DNA of 64,000 nucleotides from Bog-756 sp963704615 (GCA_963704615.1 OY969923.1:1612001-1676000), one strand, 5' to 3'; positions 35,244 to 44,769 are shown, numbered from the stretch's first letter. Program-made: numbers and translations. The notes: generated by a model not told the origin, from the sequence alone.

Positions 35244-35897
35244 TCAACGATTGCTCGACGAAAAGATGGCTGGGTGGCAAGCCCCCTCGTCGGTGGCGAG
35301 GCCGGCTAGAAGCGTCGTCAGCAAGGTTCGCACTTCGTGGCGGGCTGCAACCTGGTCGTCGGCGTCGGCCACGTACAAGCACCCTTCGTTCAGGGCACCC
35401 ATGACCATCAACGCGAGTGGGCGAAGGGGATAGGTGCGGATCTTCTTCAGGCGCATGGCTTTGCGCAACACCCCACGAAGTGGCACTGCTCCGTACCGAG
35501 CCTCGACGTCCCGCACCCTGTCCCAACCCAAGACCGCTCTGGCGTCGCGCATGACGATCCTCTGAACGACCGGGTCGAGGTTGGCGTCGATCCATAACTC
35601 GCACCCCAGCACCAGGGCCTCCCACGGATCCGGCCGGAGGAACTCAGCGACCACCTGGTCGGAGACTTCACGCTGGACCTCCTCGTAGACCGCGGCGAAC
35701 AGGTCCTCCTTGCCCTGAAAGTGGTGGTACAGGGCTCCCTTTGTCACGGTGGCCTCAGCGACGATCTCGTCCAGCGAAGTGGCGGCAAAACCGCGCTCGC
35801 CGAAGAGGCGGCGTGCCGCGGCGACGAGCGCAGCTCGGGTCGTCGCGCCCTGTGCCGCCCGCCTCATCCCCGGTGCAGGGGCTCCCTTGACAGCCAT
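35244..35897 (-). CDS. TetR-family transcriptional regulator
   Basis: A 217-residue repressor. The N-terminal helix-turn-helix is typical: ALVAAARRLFGERGFAATSL followed by DEIVAEATVTKGALYHHFQG. The C-terminal ligand/dimerisation domain is variable, with WEALVLGCELWIDANLDPVV near its start. I chose ATG 35897 (MAVKG); a longer frame reaches 36173 but runs through the divergent promoter and neighbour gene. It reads away from the DUF4242-methyltransferase-flavoprotein genes and shares a 78-bp control region with them. Confidence 0.88.
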   Translation of the reverse strand: MAVKGAPAPGMRRAAQGATTRAALVAAARRLFGERGFAATSLDEIVAEATVTKGALYHHFQGKEDLFAAVYEEVQREVSDQVVAEFLRPDPWEALVLGCELWIDANLDPVVQRIVMRDARAVLGWDRVRDVEARYGAVPLRGVLRKAMRLKKIRTYPLRPLALMVMGALNEGCLYVADADDQVAARHEVRTLLTTLLAGLATDEGACHPAIFSSSNR

Positions 35898-35904
35898 ACT
35901 CACA

Positions 35905-35931
35905 GTATGCATAATACCATACCGAAGGTAT
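35905..35931. promoter_or_regulatory. Probable TetR operator in the divergent promoter
   Basis: ATACC-GAA-GGTAT at 35919-35931 is a perfect 5-bp inverted repeat. GTATG...CATAC at 35905-35922 overlaps it. Both lie between the tetR start and the DUF4242 gene, the expected place for an autoregulatory operator. Confidence 0.5.
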
Positions 35932-35975
35932 CCAATCGAAAGACCCTCAATGTGCCAAAGGGAAGGGGGCCCCGA

Positions 35976-36248
35976 ATGCCCAAGTACCTGATCGAGCGTG
36001 AGCTCCCCGGGGCCGGAGAGCTCAGTGCCTCCGAACTGCAGGCCATCAGCCGCCAGTCGAACAAGATCATTGCGGAGTTGGGCCCAGAGATCCGCTGGCT
36101 GACCAGCTACGTGACCGACGACAAGCTCTATTGCGTCTACGTCGCGCCCGACGAGGACATCCTGCAGGAGCACGCCCGGTGTGGCGGGTTTCCGGTGGGA
36201 GCGATCAGGCGTGTCTCGACGGTGATTGACCCGTCCACGGGGGACTGA
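35976..36248 (+). CDS. DUF4242 (nickel-responsive-like) small protein
   Basis: A 90-residue stand-alone DUF4242 protein. Typical blocks are MPKYLIERELPGAGELSASE, LQAISRQSN, EIRWLTSYVTDDKLYCVYVA and PDEDILQEHARCGGFP. GGGAAGGGGG lies just before the ATG. The same fold is fused to the cyclase on the other side of tetR, so the two may bind the same ligand or dimerise with each other. The conserved EHARxGGFP motif includes a His and a Cys that could bind metal. It is first in a plus-strand trio with the methyltransferase and flavoprotein. Confidence 0.85.
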   Translation: MPKYLIERELPGAGELSASELQAISRQSNKIIAELGPEIRWLTSYVTDDKLYCVYVAPDEDILQEHARCGGFPVGAIRRVSTVIDPSTGD

Positions 36249-36337
36249 CCCCTCTTCCGACCGGGCTCCTGGCCCAAATCAGGCGCCCGACTAGCACCTC
36301 GCCACATCAAACCTGAAGGTGACAAGGAGGTAATCAG

Positions 36338-37417
36338 ATGACCATGACCAATGAGCCCGCGACGGTGGACAACGACAAGCTCATGGCGTTCGTGTTCAAG
36401 GCAGTCGACGAGGTGGGTGCCACTCTCAACTCCGCTCTCGTCGTTCTCGGGGACAAGCTCGGGCTCTATCGTGCGATGGCTGGGGCAGGCCCGGTTAGCT
36501 CGGACGAGTTGGCAGATCGGACGGGTACGACCGAGCGCTATGTCCGAGAATGGCTCAACGCACAGGCTGCCGGCGGCTATGTCGAGTACAACCCCGAGAC
36601 CGGTCGCTATCTTCTGCCGCCCGAGCAGACCGTTGCCCTCACCGACTCATCCAGCCCGGCCTTTCTTCCTGGCTTCTTCCAGATTGCCATCGGCTCGGTG
36701 ATCGACTCGCCCAGGATCGCCGACGTTGCCCGCACTGGTGACGGGATCGGGTGGCACGATCATGTCGACGACGTCCACGAAGGCTGCGAACGGTTCTTCC
36801 GACCCGGCTATAACGCGCATTTGGTGACCGAGTGGCTGCCGGCGCTGGATGGTGCAGTGGACAAGCTCGAGCGCGGAGCCGCGGTGGCCGACGTTGGTTG
36901 TGGTCACGGGGCATCAACAGTGCTGATGGCCGAAGCCTTCCCAGCTTCGACCTTCCTCGGCACCGACTACCACGCCGGTTCGATCGACACCGCCCGGCAA
37001 CGGGCCGAGGAGGCCGGCGTGACCACGCGGGTCGGCTTCGAGCGGGCTTCGGCGTCGTCGTTTCCCGGCCACGGCTACGACCTCGTCACCATGTTCGACT
37101 GTCTGCATGACATGGGAGACCCCGCCGGGGCCGCTGCCCACGTGCGGGAAGCGTTGGCCGACGACGGGACGTGGATGATCGTCGAGCCCGCGGCCGGCGA
37201 CCGCATCGAGGACAACCTGAACCCGGTGGGCCGCGCCTACTACGCGTTCTCGACTCTGCTTTGCACCCCGTGCTCGCTGTCCCAGGAAGTCGGTCTGGCC
37301 CTCGGGGCCCAGGCCGGAGAGGCCCGCATCCGAGACATCGTCACTGACGCCGGATTCGGTCGGTTCCAGAAGGTGGCGTCAACGCCGTTCAACAGCGTGT
37401 ACGAGGCCAGGCCATGA
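36338..37417 (+). CDS. SAM-dependent methyltransferase with winged-helix N-terminus
   Basis: A 359-residue class I methyltransferase. The N-terminal ~110 residues form a winged-helix dimerisation domain (ELADRTGTTERYVREWLNAQ, GGYVEYNPETGRY). The SAM-binding motif I is VADVGCGHGAST, followed by FLGTDYHAGSID (motif II acidic residue) and MFDCLHDMGDP. This two-domain layout resembles small-molecule methyltransferases such as the mycobacterial Rv2258c type. AAGGAGG precedes the ATG. The substrate is unknown; the neighbouring flavoprotein may act on the same compound. Confidence 0.85.
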   Translation: MTMTNEPATVDNDKLMAFVFKAVDEVGATLNSALVVLGDKLGLYRAMAGAGPVSSDELADRTGTTERYVREWLNAQAAGGYVEYNPETGRYLLPPEQTVALTDSSSPAFLPGFFQIAIGSVIDSPRIADVARTGDGIGWHDHVDDVHEGCERFFRPGYNAHLVTEWLPALDGAVDKLERGAAVADVGCGHGASTVLMAEAFPASTFLGTDYHAGSIDTARQRAEEAGVTTRVGFERASASSFPGHGYDLVTMFDCLHDMGDPAGAAAHVREALADDGTWMIVEPAAGDRIEDNLNPVGRAYYAFSTLLCTPCSLSQEVGLALGAQAGEARIRDIVTDAGFGRFQKVASTPFNSVYEARP

Positions 37418-37439
37418 CACGGACGGGCTCAGCCGCTCG

Positions 37440-38849
37440 ATGACGGGCGACGGCCCATTCGAGGCCGAGTACGTGGTCGTCGGCGGCGGCGCCGTGGGTA
37501 TGAGCTTCGTGGACGTCATCTTGGCCGAGTCTGACGCCTCGGTGATCATGGTGGACCGGCGAGCGCATCCGGGTGGGCACTGGAACGATGCCTACTCGTT
37601 CGTCCGTCTGCACCAACCATCCACCTTCTACGGGGTGAACTCGACCGAGCTCAGTCGGGGGAAGAAGGACGAACACGGTCCGAACGCGGGACTCTACGAA
37701 CTCGCATCGGGTGACGAGGTCCGTGCCTATTTCGACCAGGTGCTGCGTGACAGGTTCCAACCGTCGGGCCGTTTCCGCTACTTCCCGATGAGCGAGTACA
37801 GCGGGGACGGTCGGGTGACCTCTCTACTGAACGGAAGTCAGACAGAGGTGCGGGCCCGCAGAAAGGTAGTCGATGCCGGATACGTAGGGTCATGTGTTCC
37901 ATCGACCGAGCCTCCTCCCTTTCCAGCGGCACCGGGTATCGAGCTCGTCCCGGTCAACGGTCTGGCCAAGATCGACTGTCTCCATCCCGCCTACGTCATC
38001 ATCGGGGCGGGAAAGACCGGTGCGGACGCATGCCTTTGGCTCCTCGAAAATGGCGTCGACCCATCCGTCATCGTCTGGGTACGACCGCGGGACACCTGGT
38101 TCTTCAACAGGGCGGGCTTCCAGGGTGGCATCCAGACTCTGGACAGCTTCGCCACCCAACTCGAGGTCGTGGCGCGGGCCAAGTCGGTTGAAGAGATCGC
38201 GCAAGGGTTCGAAGCGACCGCGCAGTTATTGCGGATCGATCTCGACCATTGGCCGACGATGTTCCGGGCAGCCACCACGACGGTCGGCGAGGTCGAGCTG
38301 CTGCGGAAAATCACCAATGTCATCCGGCTCGGCCACGTCGTCCGCATCGATCGAGATGCGTTGGTCCTGAAGAACGGGACGATTCCAGTCAAGCCCGGTT
38401 TCCTTTACGTAGATTGCACGGCGCGCGGTATCCCCAATCGGCCAGCCGTGCCGATCTTTGATCGCGACAGGATCACCTTGCAATACATTGTCTACGGCGG
38501 GCTTCCGACCTACAGCGCGGCTCTGACAGCATTCATCGAGGTCGTAGGCGATGATGACGACCACAAGAATTCGCTCTGTTCACCGATGCCCATCACCGGG
38601 GATCTGATGGATATCCCGCGCAACCTGCTGACAGATCTGAGAGTCCGGAGGGAGTGGCTCAGCGATGACCAGATTCGCAACTGGACGGACCGGTCGCGCC
38701 TGAACCCGACGGCCGGAGCTGCGAGTATCGATCCCGGCGATGCGGAGAAGCAAGCAGTTCTCGGGCGGCTTCTCTCCGCGATGGGACCGGCCAGTTCGAA
38801 ACTGAAAGAGCTTCTTGCCGACAACTCTGATGTTGGGCCAGGTCTCTGA
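37440..38849 (+). CDS. FAD/NAD(P)-binding oxidoreductase
   Basis: A 469-residue flavoprotein. The N-terminal Rossmann motif is YVVVGGGAVGMSF with the acidic end VIMVDRR, then GGHWNDAYSFVRLHQPS, which resembles FMO-type enzymes. A second nucleotide-binding motif VIIGAGKTGADACLWLLENG should bind NAD(P)H. The C-terminal region ends in a variable, charged stretch. Its start lies 22 nt after the methyltransferase stop. Oxidation of a small molecule in the same pathway is inferred from position; the substrate cannot be read from sequence. Confidence 0.78.
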   Translation: MTGDGPFEAEYVVVGGGAVGMSFVDVILAESDASVIMVDRRAHPGGHWNDAYSFVRLHQPSTFYGVNSTELSRGKKDEHGPNAGLYELASGDEVRAYFDQVLRDRFQPSGRFRYFPMSEYSGDGRVTSLLNGSQTEVRARRKVVDAGYVGSCVPSTEPPPFPAAPGIELVPVNGLAKIDCLHPAYVIIGAGKTGADACLWLLENGVDPSVIVWVRPRDTWFFNRAGFQGGIQTLDSFATQLEVVARAKSVEEIAQGFEATAQLLRIDLDHWPTMFRAATTTVGEVELLRKITNVIRLGHVVRIDRDALVLKNGTIPVKPGFLYVDCTARGIPNRPAVPIFDRDRITLQYIVYGGLPTYSAALTAFIEVVGDDDDHKNSLCSPMPITGDLMDIPRNLLTDLRVRREWLSDDQIRNWTDRSRLNPTAGAASIDPGDAEKQAVLGRLLSAMGPASSKLKELLADNSDVGPGL

Positions 38850-39505
38850 CGTGACCGGGACATGTCGGGCTGGGAAGCTCGGGAGCCGCAGGGGCGACCA
38901 GTTAAATGCTTAAATTAGTCGGGCACGTCGACGTTGGTGACGTCGTCGAAAGGTCGAATCAGAGAGCCAAGATCAAAACGACGATCGTGCCTTCGGCGTC
39001 GTCGGGCTCCGCGGTTGAAGATGTTCAATTCGTGATCAGGGAACCTGGAGCGCCAACGAGCTGCCCGGAGCCCCGGGCTCCGATCCACAGCTGGCCTCAA
39101 CCGCGACTGTGAAGACCCCGCTTCACAAGAACTCGCCAGAAAGCGGGGACCTTGCTGATCGTCCGATGGGAAGAGCCAATGACCTCCTCAGCCATCGTCC
39201 GTCTTGAGGACGAATACGATGGACTGTCCCATCTTGGATCGTTAAACAGGTCGACTTTCCGCGTATCGGTGAACACCTGGGATGGGTCGGACCACGGCGG
39301 TGACTCTCTCAGAGTCCAGCGCTGTTTCACCATTCGGTACAATTTATCGGCTCTGACTCTCGGTTTCGCGGATATCGGCACTGCTCTTCCGACGATCGAC
39401 ATCAAGATCACCGGCTTGCCCCTCATGACAGAGCCGGCCGAGGAGCGCGGTTCCATTGAGCCTCCAATAAGCTGCGCGGTGCACCACAGCAACACAACCA
39501 GGTCG
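38850..39505. other. Gap with only weak frames
   Basis: Overlapping frames of 118 codons (39152-39508, plus) and 132 codons (39097-39495, minus) are open, but neither shows a family motif. The plus frame ends 9 nt before the next gene and could be a small companion gene. I do not call either. Confidence 0.4.
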
Positions 39506-39511
39506 TAGGCT
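39506..39511 (+). promoter_or_regulatory. Possible -10 element TAGGCT, leaderless layout
   Basis: TAGGCT is followed by 6 nt (CAGCCT) and the GTG at 39518. It is the same hexamer as upstream of proS, which supports the GTG start of the next gene. Confidence 0.4.
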
Positions 39512-39517
39512 CAGCCT

Positions 39518-39874
39518 GTGACCGACTCCATTGAGGAAGCTGAGCACAATACCGAGCTCCTACTGGAGGCGACAAAGCAACTCCGTGCTTCCCTTCGAGC
39601 TACTGAGACCCTCTATCGGAGGACACTGAGAAATATCCAACACCGTTCAGCCGTCACAGCGACTCTCAGGGCAAATAATGCCGACGTCGCTCGTTTGGAT
39701 TTGACGAAAGCACTCAAAGAGTTCGAGAGACAGCGCCACAAGACTCGCATCTCGCTAATTGCAAGCCAACTGGCGGAAGGTGAAAGCATCGCAGAGATCA
39801 GTCGAACCTGGGGATTCTCTCGCCAGCTGGCATCGACGTTCGCGCGCGAGGCGAGAGACGGCCATCGTCGATAG
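39518..39874 (+). CDS. Small coiled-coil / helix-turn-helix protein
   Basis: A 118-residue protein of unknown family. The N-terminal ~80 residues are heptad-like and charged (EEAEHNTELLLEATKQLRAS, KALKEFERQRHKT). The C-terminus has a helix-turn-helix-like segment: IASQLAEGESIAEISRTWGF followed by SRQLASTFAREAR. This resembles small DNA-binding proteins that dimerise through a coiled coil. There is no neighbouring partner gene, and the start is supported by the TAGGCT element above. Confidence 0.6.
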   Translation: MTDSIEEAEHNTELLLEATKQLRASLRATETLYRRTLRNIQHRSAVTATLRANNADVARLDLTKALKEFERQRHKTRISLIASQLAEGESIAEISRTWGFSRQLASTFAREARDGHRR

Positions 39875-40052
39875 CTCGTGAGCAGGTAATACCTTCCCTC
39901 CTGCAATTGGGCCCTGTCCCCACCAAGCCGTGATACACGAGGCCGCAAGTCAGTGAATGCAGGCCCTCGAGCCAGATGCCGCCTTCCGGTTCGGGCCTAG
40001 CAGGCGCGACCCCAATGGCCGGCGCACGACGCCGGCCGAGAAAAGGGGGAGC

Positions 40053-42380
40053 TCAGGTTCGGCCGAGCGCTGAGGAGACTCCAGCGTCAGTCGCGCTGGA
40101 TCGACGAAGGAGCCCCTCGATGGCCGCCGGCTCCACCGGTCGCGAGAAGATGAATCCCTGGCCACTGTCGCACCGTTCATCACGCAGCCCCTCGAGCTGT
40201 GTCTGGTCCTCGATGCCCTCGGCAATGGTCACCAATCCGAGCGTACGGCCGAGCTCGACCAAGGTGTGAATGAGGATGGCAGCGTCGGGTCTGCCGTCCA
40301 GCTCGGCGATGAACGATCGGTCGATCTTGAGGACGTCGACCGGGAACTGACGGAGGTAGGCGAGCGACGAGTAGCCCGTGCCGAAGTCGTCAATGGCGAC
40401 CGCCACTCCGATCTCCTTGAGCTTCTGGAGACGGGAGACGGTGGCATTGGCATCTCGCATCAGGTTGGACTCCGTGACCTCGATTACTAACGACTGAGGA
40501 GCAAGGCTGCTCGCTGTCAGCGCTTCCCGAACGTCGTCAACCAGCGCTTCGGCCTCGAGCTGGCGCATGGAGACATTGACGGACATGGTCGCTTGGAGTC
40601 CTTGACGCTGCCAGGCGGCCGCTTGTCCACAGGCCTCATTCAGTACCCAGCGACCTACATCGACGATCATTCCGTTGTCCTCGAGTATGGGGATGAAGTC
40701 GTCTGGTGGGATGACGCCGCGGGTTGGATGTTGCCAGCGGATGAGGGCTTCTACCCCCCGGACGTGGTCGTTGTGGAGATCGAAGATGGGCTGATAGAGG
40801 AGGAAGAACTCGTTGTTGGCCAACGCTGAGTCGAGGTCCGATTTGAGCTCTTGGCGGTGGAGCGCGGCCGACTGCATGGTCGTCTCGAAGAGGACGCATC
40901 GATCACGCCCTGTAGCCTTGGCCCGATACAGGGCGATGTCGGCGTCTCGGAGGAGCTCTTGTGCCGAGGACCGAGCCCCGGTGGCAATCCCGATGCTGGC
41001 CGTCACCGTGACAGGCAGGTCATCGAAACCATCGATGTGAAATGGCGTATGCAGGGCCTCTCGGATGCGCTCGGCCACCACCATGGGCCCAAGTCCGGGT
41101 AGGCCACCTTCGGTCAGGATAACGAACTCGTCTCCTCCCAGACGACCGAGCGTGTCGCAGGTGCGCACCAGCGGAGCGAACCGATCGGCTACCGCCTGCA
41201 GGATCTTGTCACCGGCTTCATGGCCCAATGAGTCGTTGGCGTCCTTGAAGTTGTCGAGGTCGATGAAATAAGCGGAGGGTAGATCAAGGCTCCGCCGAGA
41301 TCGTGCCAACATCTGTTCGGCTCGATCGAGGATCAGCTGCCGATTGGCCAAACCAGTCAGGGGGTCGTGTAGGGCACGGTGGGCGAGCAGGGCCTCGAAT
41401 TCCTTGCGTTCGGTAATATCCCGCACGTTTGCCACGTAACCACCAACTGAAGGCCGATCACATTGATTGGCCACGACGGCCTCAACGTTCCGCCAGGTGC
41501 CGTCCTTGTGCCCCATGCGGAACTGGAGTGGTACGGATTCGGAAGAGATCTGGAGCTGGGATCCCAGTCGGTCCGTCACTCGGTCCCGCTCGTCGGGGTG
41601 AGCGTAGTCGGTGGCCCGCCGATCAAGAAGTTCGTCGGGCTCGAATCCCAGCAGCGGGGTGACGGCCGGGCTCGCATAGGTGACGAGCCCCTCCGCGCTG
41701 ATCACCAGGGTCGCATCCGATGAGTTCTGGATCAACGAGCGAAAGCGATCCTCACTCAGGCGCGCCGAGGCTTCGGCGTCCTCCTTCTTCTCCATGGTGG
41801 CACCGGCCATACGGATGATGAAGACCAGTACGAACGCGCCCATCAGGGCCAACGCGTTGGCTTGTGACGTACGCAGCTCCGATGGTACCCAGCCAGCAAC
41901 GATGGCCACCTGACCCGCCGCGATTCCAACCAGACTCCACAGCGCGGTGATGCGCCATACCTGGGATCCCCCGTGGGCGATGTTCTCCAGGGCCAAAAAG
42001 GCAAAAGCCCCGGCGAGGACGGGCCCCCATCCCGACAGGTAGATGACGATCGTCACCGCCAGCGCACCGGAAGCGACCCGGACGTGGAGCCGCAATTCCG
42101 ACGGATTCTTCTCGTAGAGATGATTGCCCAAAAGACTGATGATTGGCACGACGACGAACACTGCGACCCAAAGCCAGGCCGACTCACGGGCCACGTCGCC
42201 GAACCGCATCAAGAGAAGGATCACCACAAGGGCCAGAGGACCCATCGCGTAGGCCAGAAAGGTGGGGTTCAACCGCCGCTTGGGCGAATGCGATTCAGCT
42301 CCCGAAAACGGACCGTCCGTTGAGCTTCTGCTCGTTGCGTCATACCCGTCAGTTGGGGTGGTGGCCGCTGCCCTCGGCAT
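40053..42380 (-). CDS. Membrane PAS-GGDEF-EAL cyclic-di-GMP protein
   Basis: A 775-residue protein. About five or six membrane helices occupy residues ~40-195. A PAS domain follows (FRSLIQNSSDATLVISAEGL to about 330). The GGDEF domain has an intact active site (GRLGGDEFVILTEG) and DLDNFKDANDSLGH. The EAL domain is also intact by signature (GVEALIRWQHP, IDDFGTGYSSLAYLRQFPVD, IAEGIE). Both synthesis and hydrolysis of c-di-GMP are therefore possible; which dominates cannot be told. The pGpG product would be cleared by Orn, encoded at 28595-29140. It stands alone with gaps on both sides. Confidence 0.92.
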   Translation of the reverse strand: MPRAAATTPTDGYDATSRSSTDGPFSGAESHSPKRRLNPTFLAYAMGPLALVVILLLMRFGDVARESAWLWVAVFVVVPIISLLGNHLYEKNPSELRLHVRVASGALAVTIVIYLSGWGPVLAGAFAFLALENIAHGGSQVWRITALWSLVGIAAGQVAIVAGWVPSELRTSQANALALMGAFVLVFIIRMAGATMEKKEDAEASARLSEDRFRSLIQNSSDATLVISAEGLVTYASPAVTPLLGFEPDELLDRRATDYAHPDERDRVTDRLGSQLQISSESVPLQFRMGHKDGTWRNVEAVVANQCDRPSVGGYVANVRDITERKEFEALLAHRALHDPLTGLANRQLILDRAEQMLARSRRSLDLPSAYFIDLDNFKDANDSLGHEAGDKILQAVADRFAPLVRTCDTLGRLGGDEFVILTEGGLPGLGPMVVAERIREALHTPFHIDGFDDLPVTVTASIGIATGARSSAQELLRDADIALYRAKATGRDRCVLFETTMQSAALHRQELKSDLDSALANNEFFLLYQPIFDLHNDHVRGVEALIRWQHPTRGVIPPDDFIPILEDNGMIVDVGRWVLNEACGQAAAWQRQGLQATMSVNVSMRQLEAEALVDDVREALTASSLAPQSLVIEVTESNLMRDANATVSRLQKLKEIGVAVAIDDFGTGYSSLAYLRQFPVDVLKIDRSFIAELDGRPDAAILIHTLVELGRTLGLVTIAEGIEDQTQLEGLRDERCDSGQGFIFSRPVEPAAIEGLLRRSSATDAGVSSALGRT

Positions 42381-43103
42381 TTCGATTTCCTGGCTTTCGC
42401 GTGTCTTCTGTCACTTTTGTCGACAAGAGGTATTGACAACTTGAACGAGAGAGCGGCGAGAACCAGGCGTCATGACTCGTGGAACCGAACATTTTTCGGG
42501 CAATTTGTGACGATTCTGGCTCTGTCGACTAGGGCTGGCTCTCGAGGAATAGCGCCTCACTGAACCCCGCTGAACGGAGACCGGACCGGTCTGATGGGGT
42601 CGGACCAACCCCGCCCGGTGTGCCCAACGCAGGTGTCGGCACGTCGGTGGGCAGACTTGCTCAGATCCGGCCGTATTCGATCTGACGAAGAATTGGCCGT
42701 TCACGTCGGGCGGGGGAGCGGTTGGTCGAGATCGAGACTCCACACGAACCCGTAGAGTCTGAAAAAGCACAGAGGGTGGATTATGCGCTCATTCACAACA
42801 TGGCGGCAGTACAACGGCACAGGTTGCGTCGTGCCTGGCGGTGCCGAATACCCACCCGGAACCGCGAGGACAATGCCGTTTTGATCGGCGGATCGGCGGT
42901 GTCGGGACGTCTGAAACGACCTGGCCGGCGCCTTGGTCAATGTCGCCGTCGTTAGCCGCGTCGTTGCCGCGGCTAACGATAAATCCCTAGTTATCGCGTC
43001 GACCTCAATTGGACCAGCCGAGGTTCGCCATAGTTCCGCCTCGGAACAAGGTTGAGGTCCACCAGCGCGATCGAGCGACAACCGTACGCGACCGCCGTCG
43101 AAT
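42381..43103. other. Gap with strong inverted repeats, no gene seen
   Basis: TCGTTAGCCGCG (42949-42960) and CGCGGCTAACGA (42968-42979) form a perfect 12-bp stem with a 7-nt loop. It overlaps CGATAA-ATCCCTAG-TTATCG at 42977-42996. The rest has no coherent frame. The hairpin lies about 125 nt past the DHA2 exporter stop and lacks a T-run, so it is not a standard terminator. Confidence 0.55.
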
Positions 43104-44666
43104 TCACCGACAAGATACCCGTACGCGGCAGACCTCGCGCCGAGGCTCCTCATCGATGGCGGTGTCGGCGGACGTCGCGATCCGATATTCGGGTGCGAGA
43201 GATGTCAGCCCGCCGCGCTGGAGCACCAGCCCGCTGACGATGGCCCCGGCCACGAAGATCAGGGACGACCAAAGAAACGCCGTCGTGTAACTATGCAGGG
43301 CGGCTCCCTCGAGGTTGGCTGGGTTCACCGCCCGACCTACCAAGTATGCGGTGGCAGCACTGGCGGCCAGTGTGTTGAGCAGCGACGTGCCGATGGAGCC
43401 CCCAACTTGTTGGGCCGTGTTGAGGGTGGCTGATCCCACGCCAGCGTCCTGGGGCGCCAGACCGAGGGTGCCGGTGCTGAATGAGGGGGCGACGCTCAGG
43501 CCGAACCCGAAACCCAGCACGATGAGATAGGGAAGCACGTGGCTGACATATGAAGAGTGCAACCCGACCAGATGGAGCCCGAACAACGCCGCAGCAGCCA
43601 TGAGCAAGCCGATTGGGACGATCGGCTTGGGACCGAATCTCGGCAGGAGGATGCGGTTGGACACCTGGGCCACTGCGGCCAAGGCGGCCACAAGGGGGAG
43701 GAACGCGACGCCGGTCTTGACCGGGCTGAACCCCAGTGTGTCCTGCAGGTAGTAGGTAAGGAACAAGAACACACCGAAGAGCCCGATGCTGGCGAACAGC
43801 ATGGCCAATGTGGATCCGCCCCTGGTTCGGTTGAGCACGACCCGGGGCGGGAGCAGCGGGTATCTGGCCCTGGTCTCGAAATAGGCGAATCCAGCCAGCA
43901 AGACTACCCCGATGACCAGGAACCCGATGGTGAAGGGATCGCTCCACGAGGTGGTTTCGGCGTGAGAAAAACCGAATACGACAGAGAACAGCCCTGCGGC
44001 TACGAGGAATAGGCCGGGCAAGTCCAACGGATCGTGATCAGCGCCCTCGTCGTTTTTCAACCAGAGCAGGGCACCGACGGTGGCGGTGGCGGCGAACGCA
44101 AGGTTGACGAACAGCGTCCACCGCCACGATTCGTAAGAAGTGAGGATACCGCCGAGGAGGAGCCCCAGAGCGCCACCTGCGCCGGCGATGGCGCCGTAGA
44201 TTCCGAAGGCCCGCCCACGCTCCCCCGGATCACTGAAGGTGGTGGTCAAGAGGGCCAGCACCGAAGGGGCGAGCAGGGCGCCGAACGCACCCTGGACGGT
44301 CCGGGCGATAACCAGCATGGCGAAGTTGACCGAGGCACCACCGAAGGCCGAGGCCACAGCGAAGCCGACCAATCCGATGATGAGGGCCCGCTTGCGTCCA
44401 ATGATGTCGCCGATCCGACCGCCGAGGAGGAGCAGGCTGCCGAAGGCAAGGGAGTAAGCGGTGACGATCCACTGCCGGTCGGCGTTGGAGAAATGCAGAT
44501 CATGCTGGGCGGTGGGTAAGGCGATATTGACGATGGTGCTGTCGAGAATGACCATCAACTGGGCGATCCCCAGCACGGCGAGGATCCACCACCGCCTGGT
44601 GCCGTTGGCGACATGGTCGGGGGCCTCGTCTCCGCCCACCCGTTCCACTGTCATCAATGTGGTCAT
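43104..44666 (-). CDS. DHA2-family major facilitator exporter (14 TM)
   Basis: A 520-residue EmrB/QacA-type drug:proton antiporter. The first helix has the DHA2 signature MVILDSTIVNIALP. Motif A follows as GGRIGDIIGRKRALIIG, and motif C as YGAIAGAGGALGLLLGG. The hydropathy pattern gives about 14 helices. GGAGGATCTG precedes the ATG, and TTGACT upstream may be a -35. Such pumps export hydrophobic cations and antibiotics. No regulator is adjacent; the upstream gap contains transposase debris. Confidence 0.9.
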   Translation of the reverse strand: MTTLMTVERVGGDEAPDHVANGTRRWWILAVLGIAQLMVILDSTIVNIALPTAQHDLHFSNADRQWIVTAYSLAFGSLLLLGGRIGDIIGRKRALIIGLVGFAVASAFGGASVNFAMLVIARTVQGAFGALLAPSVLALLTTTFSDPGERGRAFGIYGAIAGAGGALGLLLGGILTSYESWRWTLFVNLAFAATATVGALLWLKNDEGADHDPLDLPGLFLVAAGLFSVVFGFSHAETTSWSDPFTIGFLVIGVVLLAGFAYFETRARYPLLPPRVVLNRTRGGSTLAMLFASIGLFGVFLFLTYYLQDTLGFSPVKTGVAFLPLVAALAAVAQVSNRILLPRFGPKPIVPIGLLMAAAALFGLHLVGLHSSYVSHVLPYLIVLGFGFGLSVAPSFSTGTLGLAPQDAGVGSATLNTAQQVGGSIGTSLLNTLAASAATAYLVGRAVNPANLEGAALHSYTTAFLWSSLIFVAGAIVSGLVLQRGGLTSLAPEYRIATSADTAIDEEPRREVCRVRVSCR

Positions 44667-44769
44667 CAGATCCTCCGTCTACACAGAGGGAAGTCAAATG
44701 CTGATCCTACCGACCCACCAAGGAGCCTGCCTGTGTCGCAAAGCCCGTGAGTGTTTTCGCCGGGCTTTC

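Noticed and set aside
39097..39508. Two overlapping open frames on opposite strands
   Set aside because: Neither shows motifs or a convincing ribosome binding site. They are mentioned in the gap entry only.
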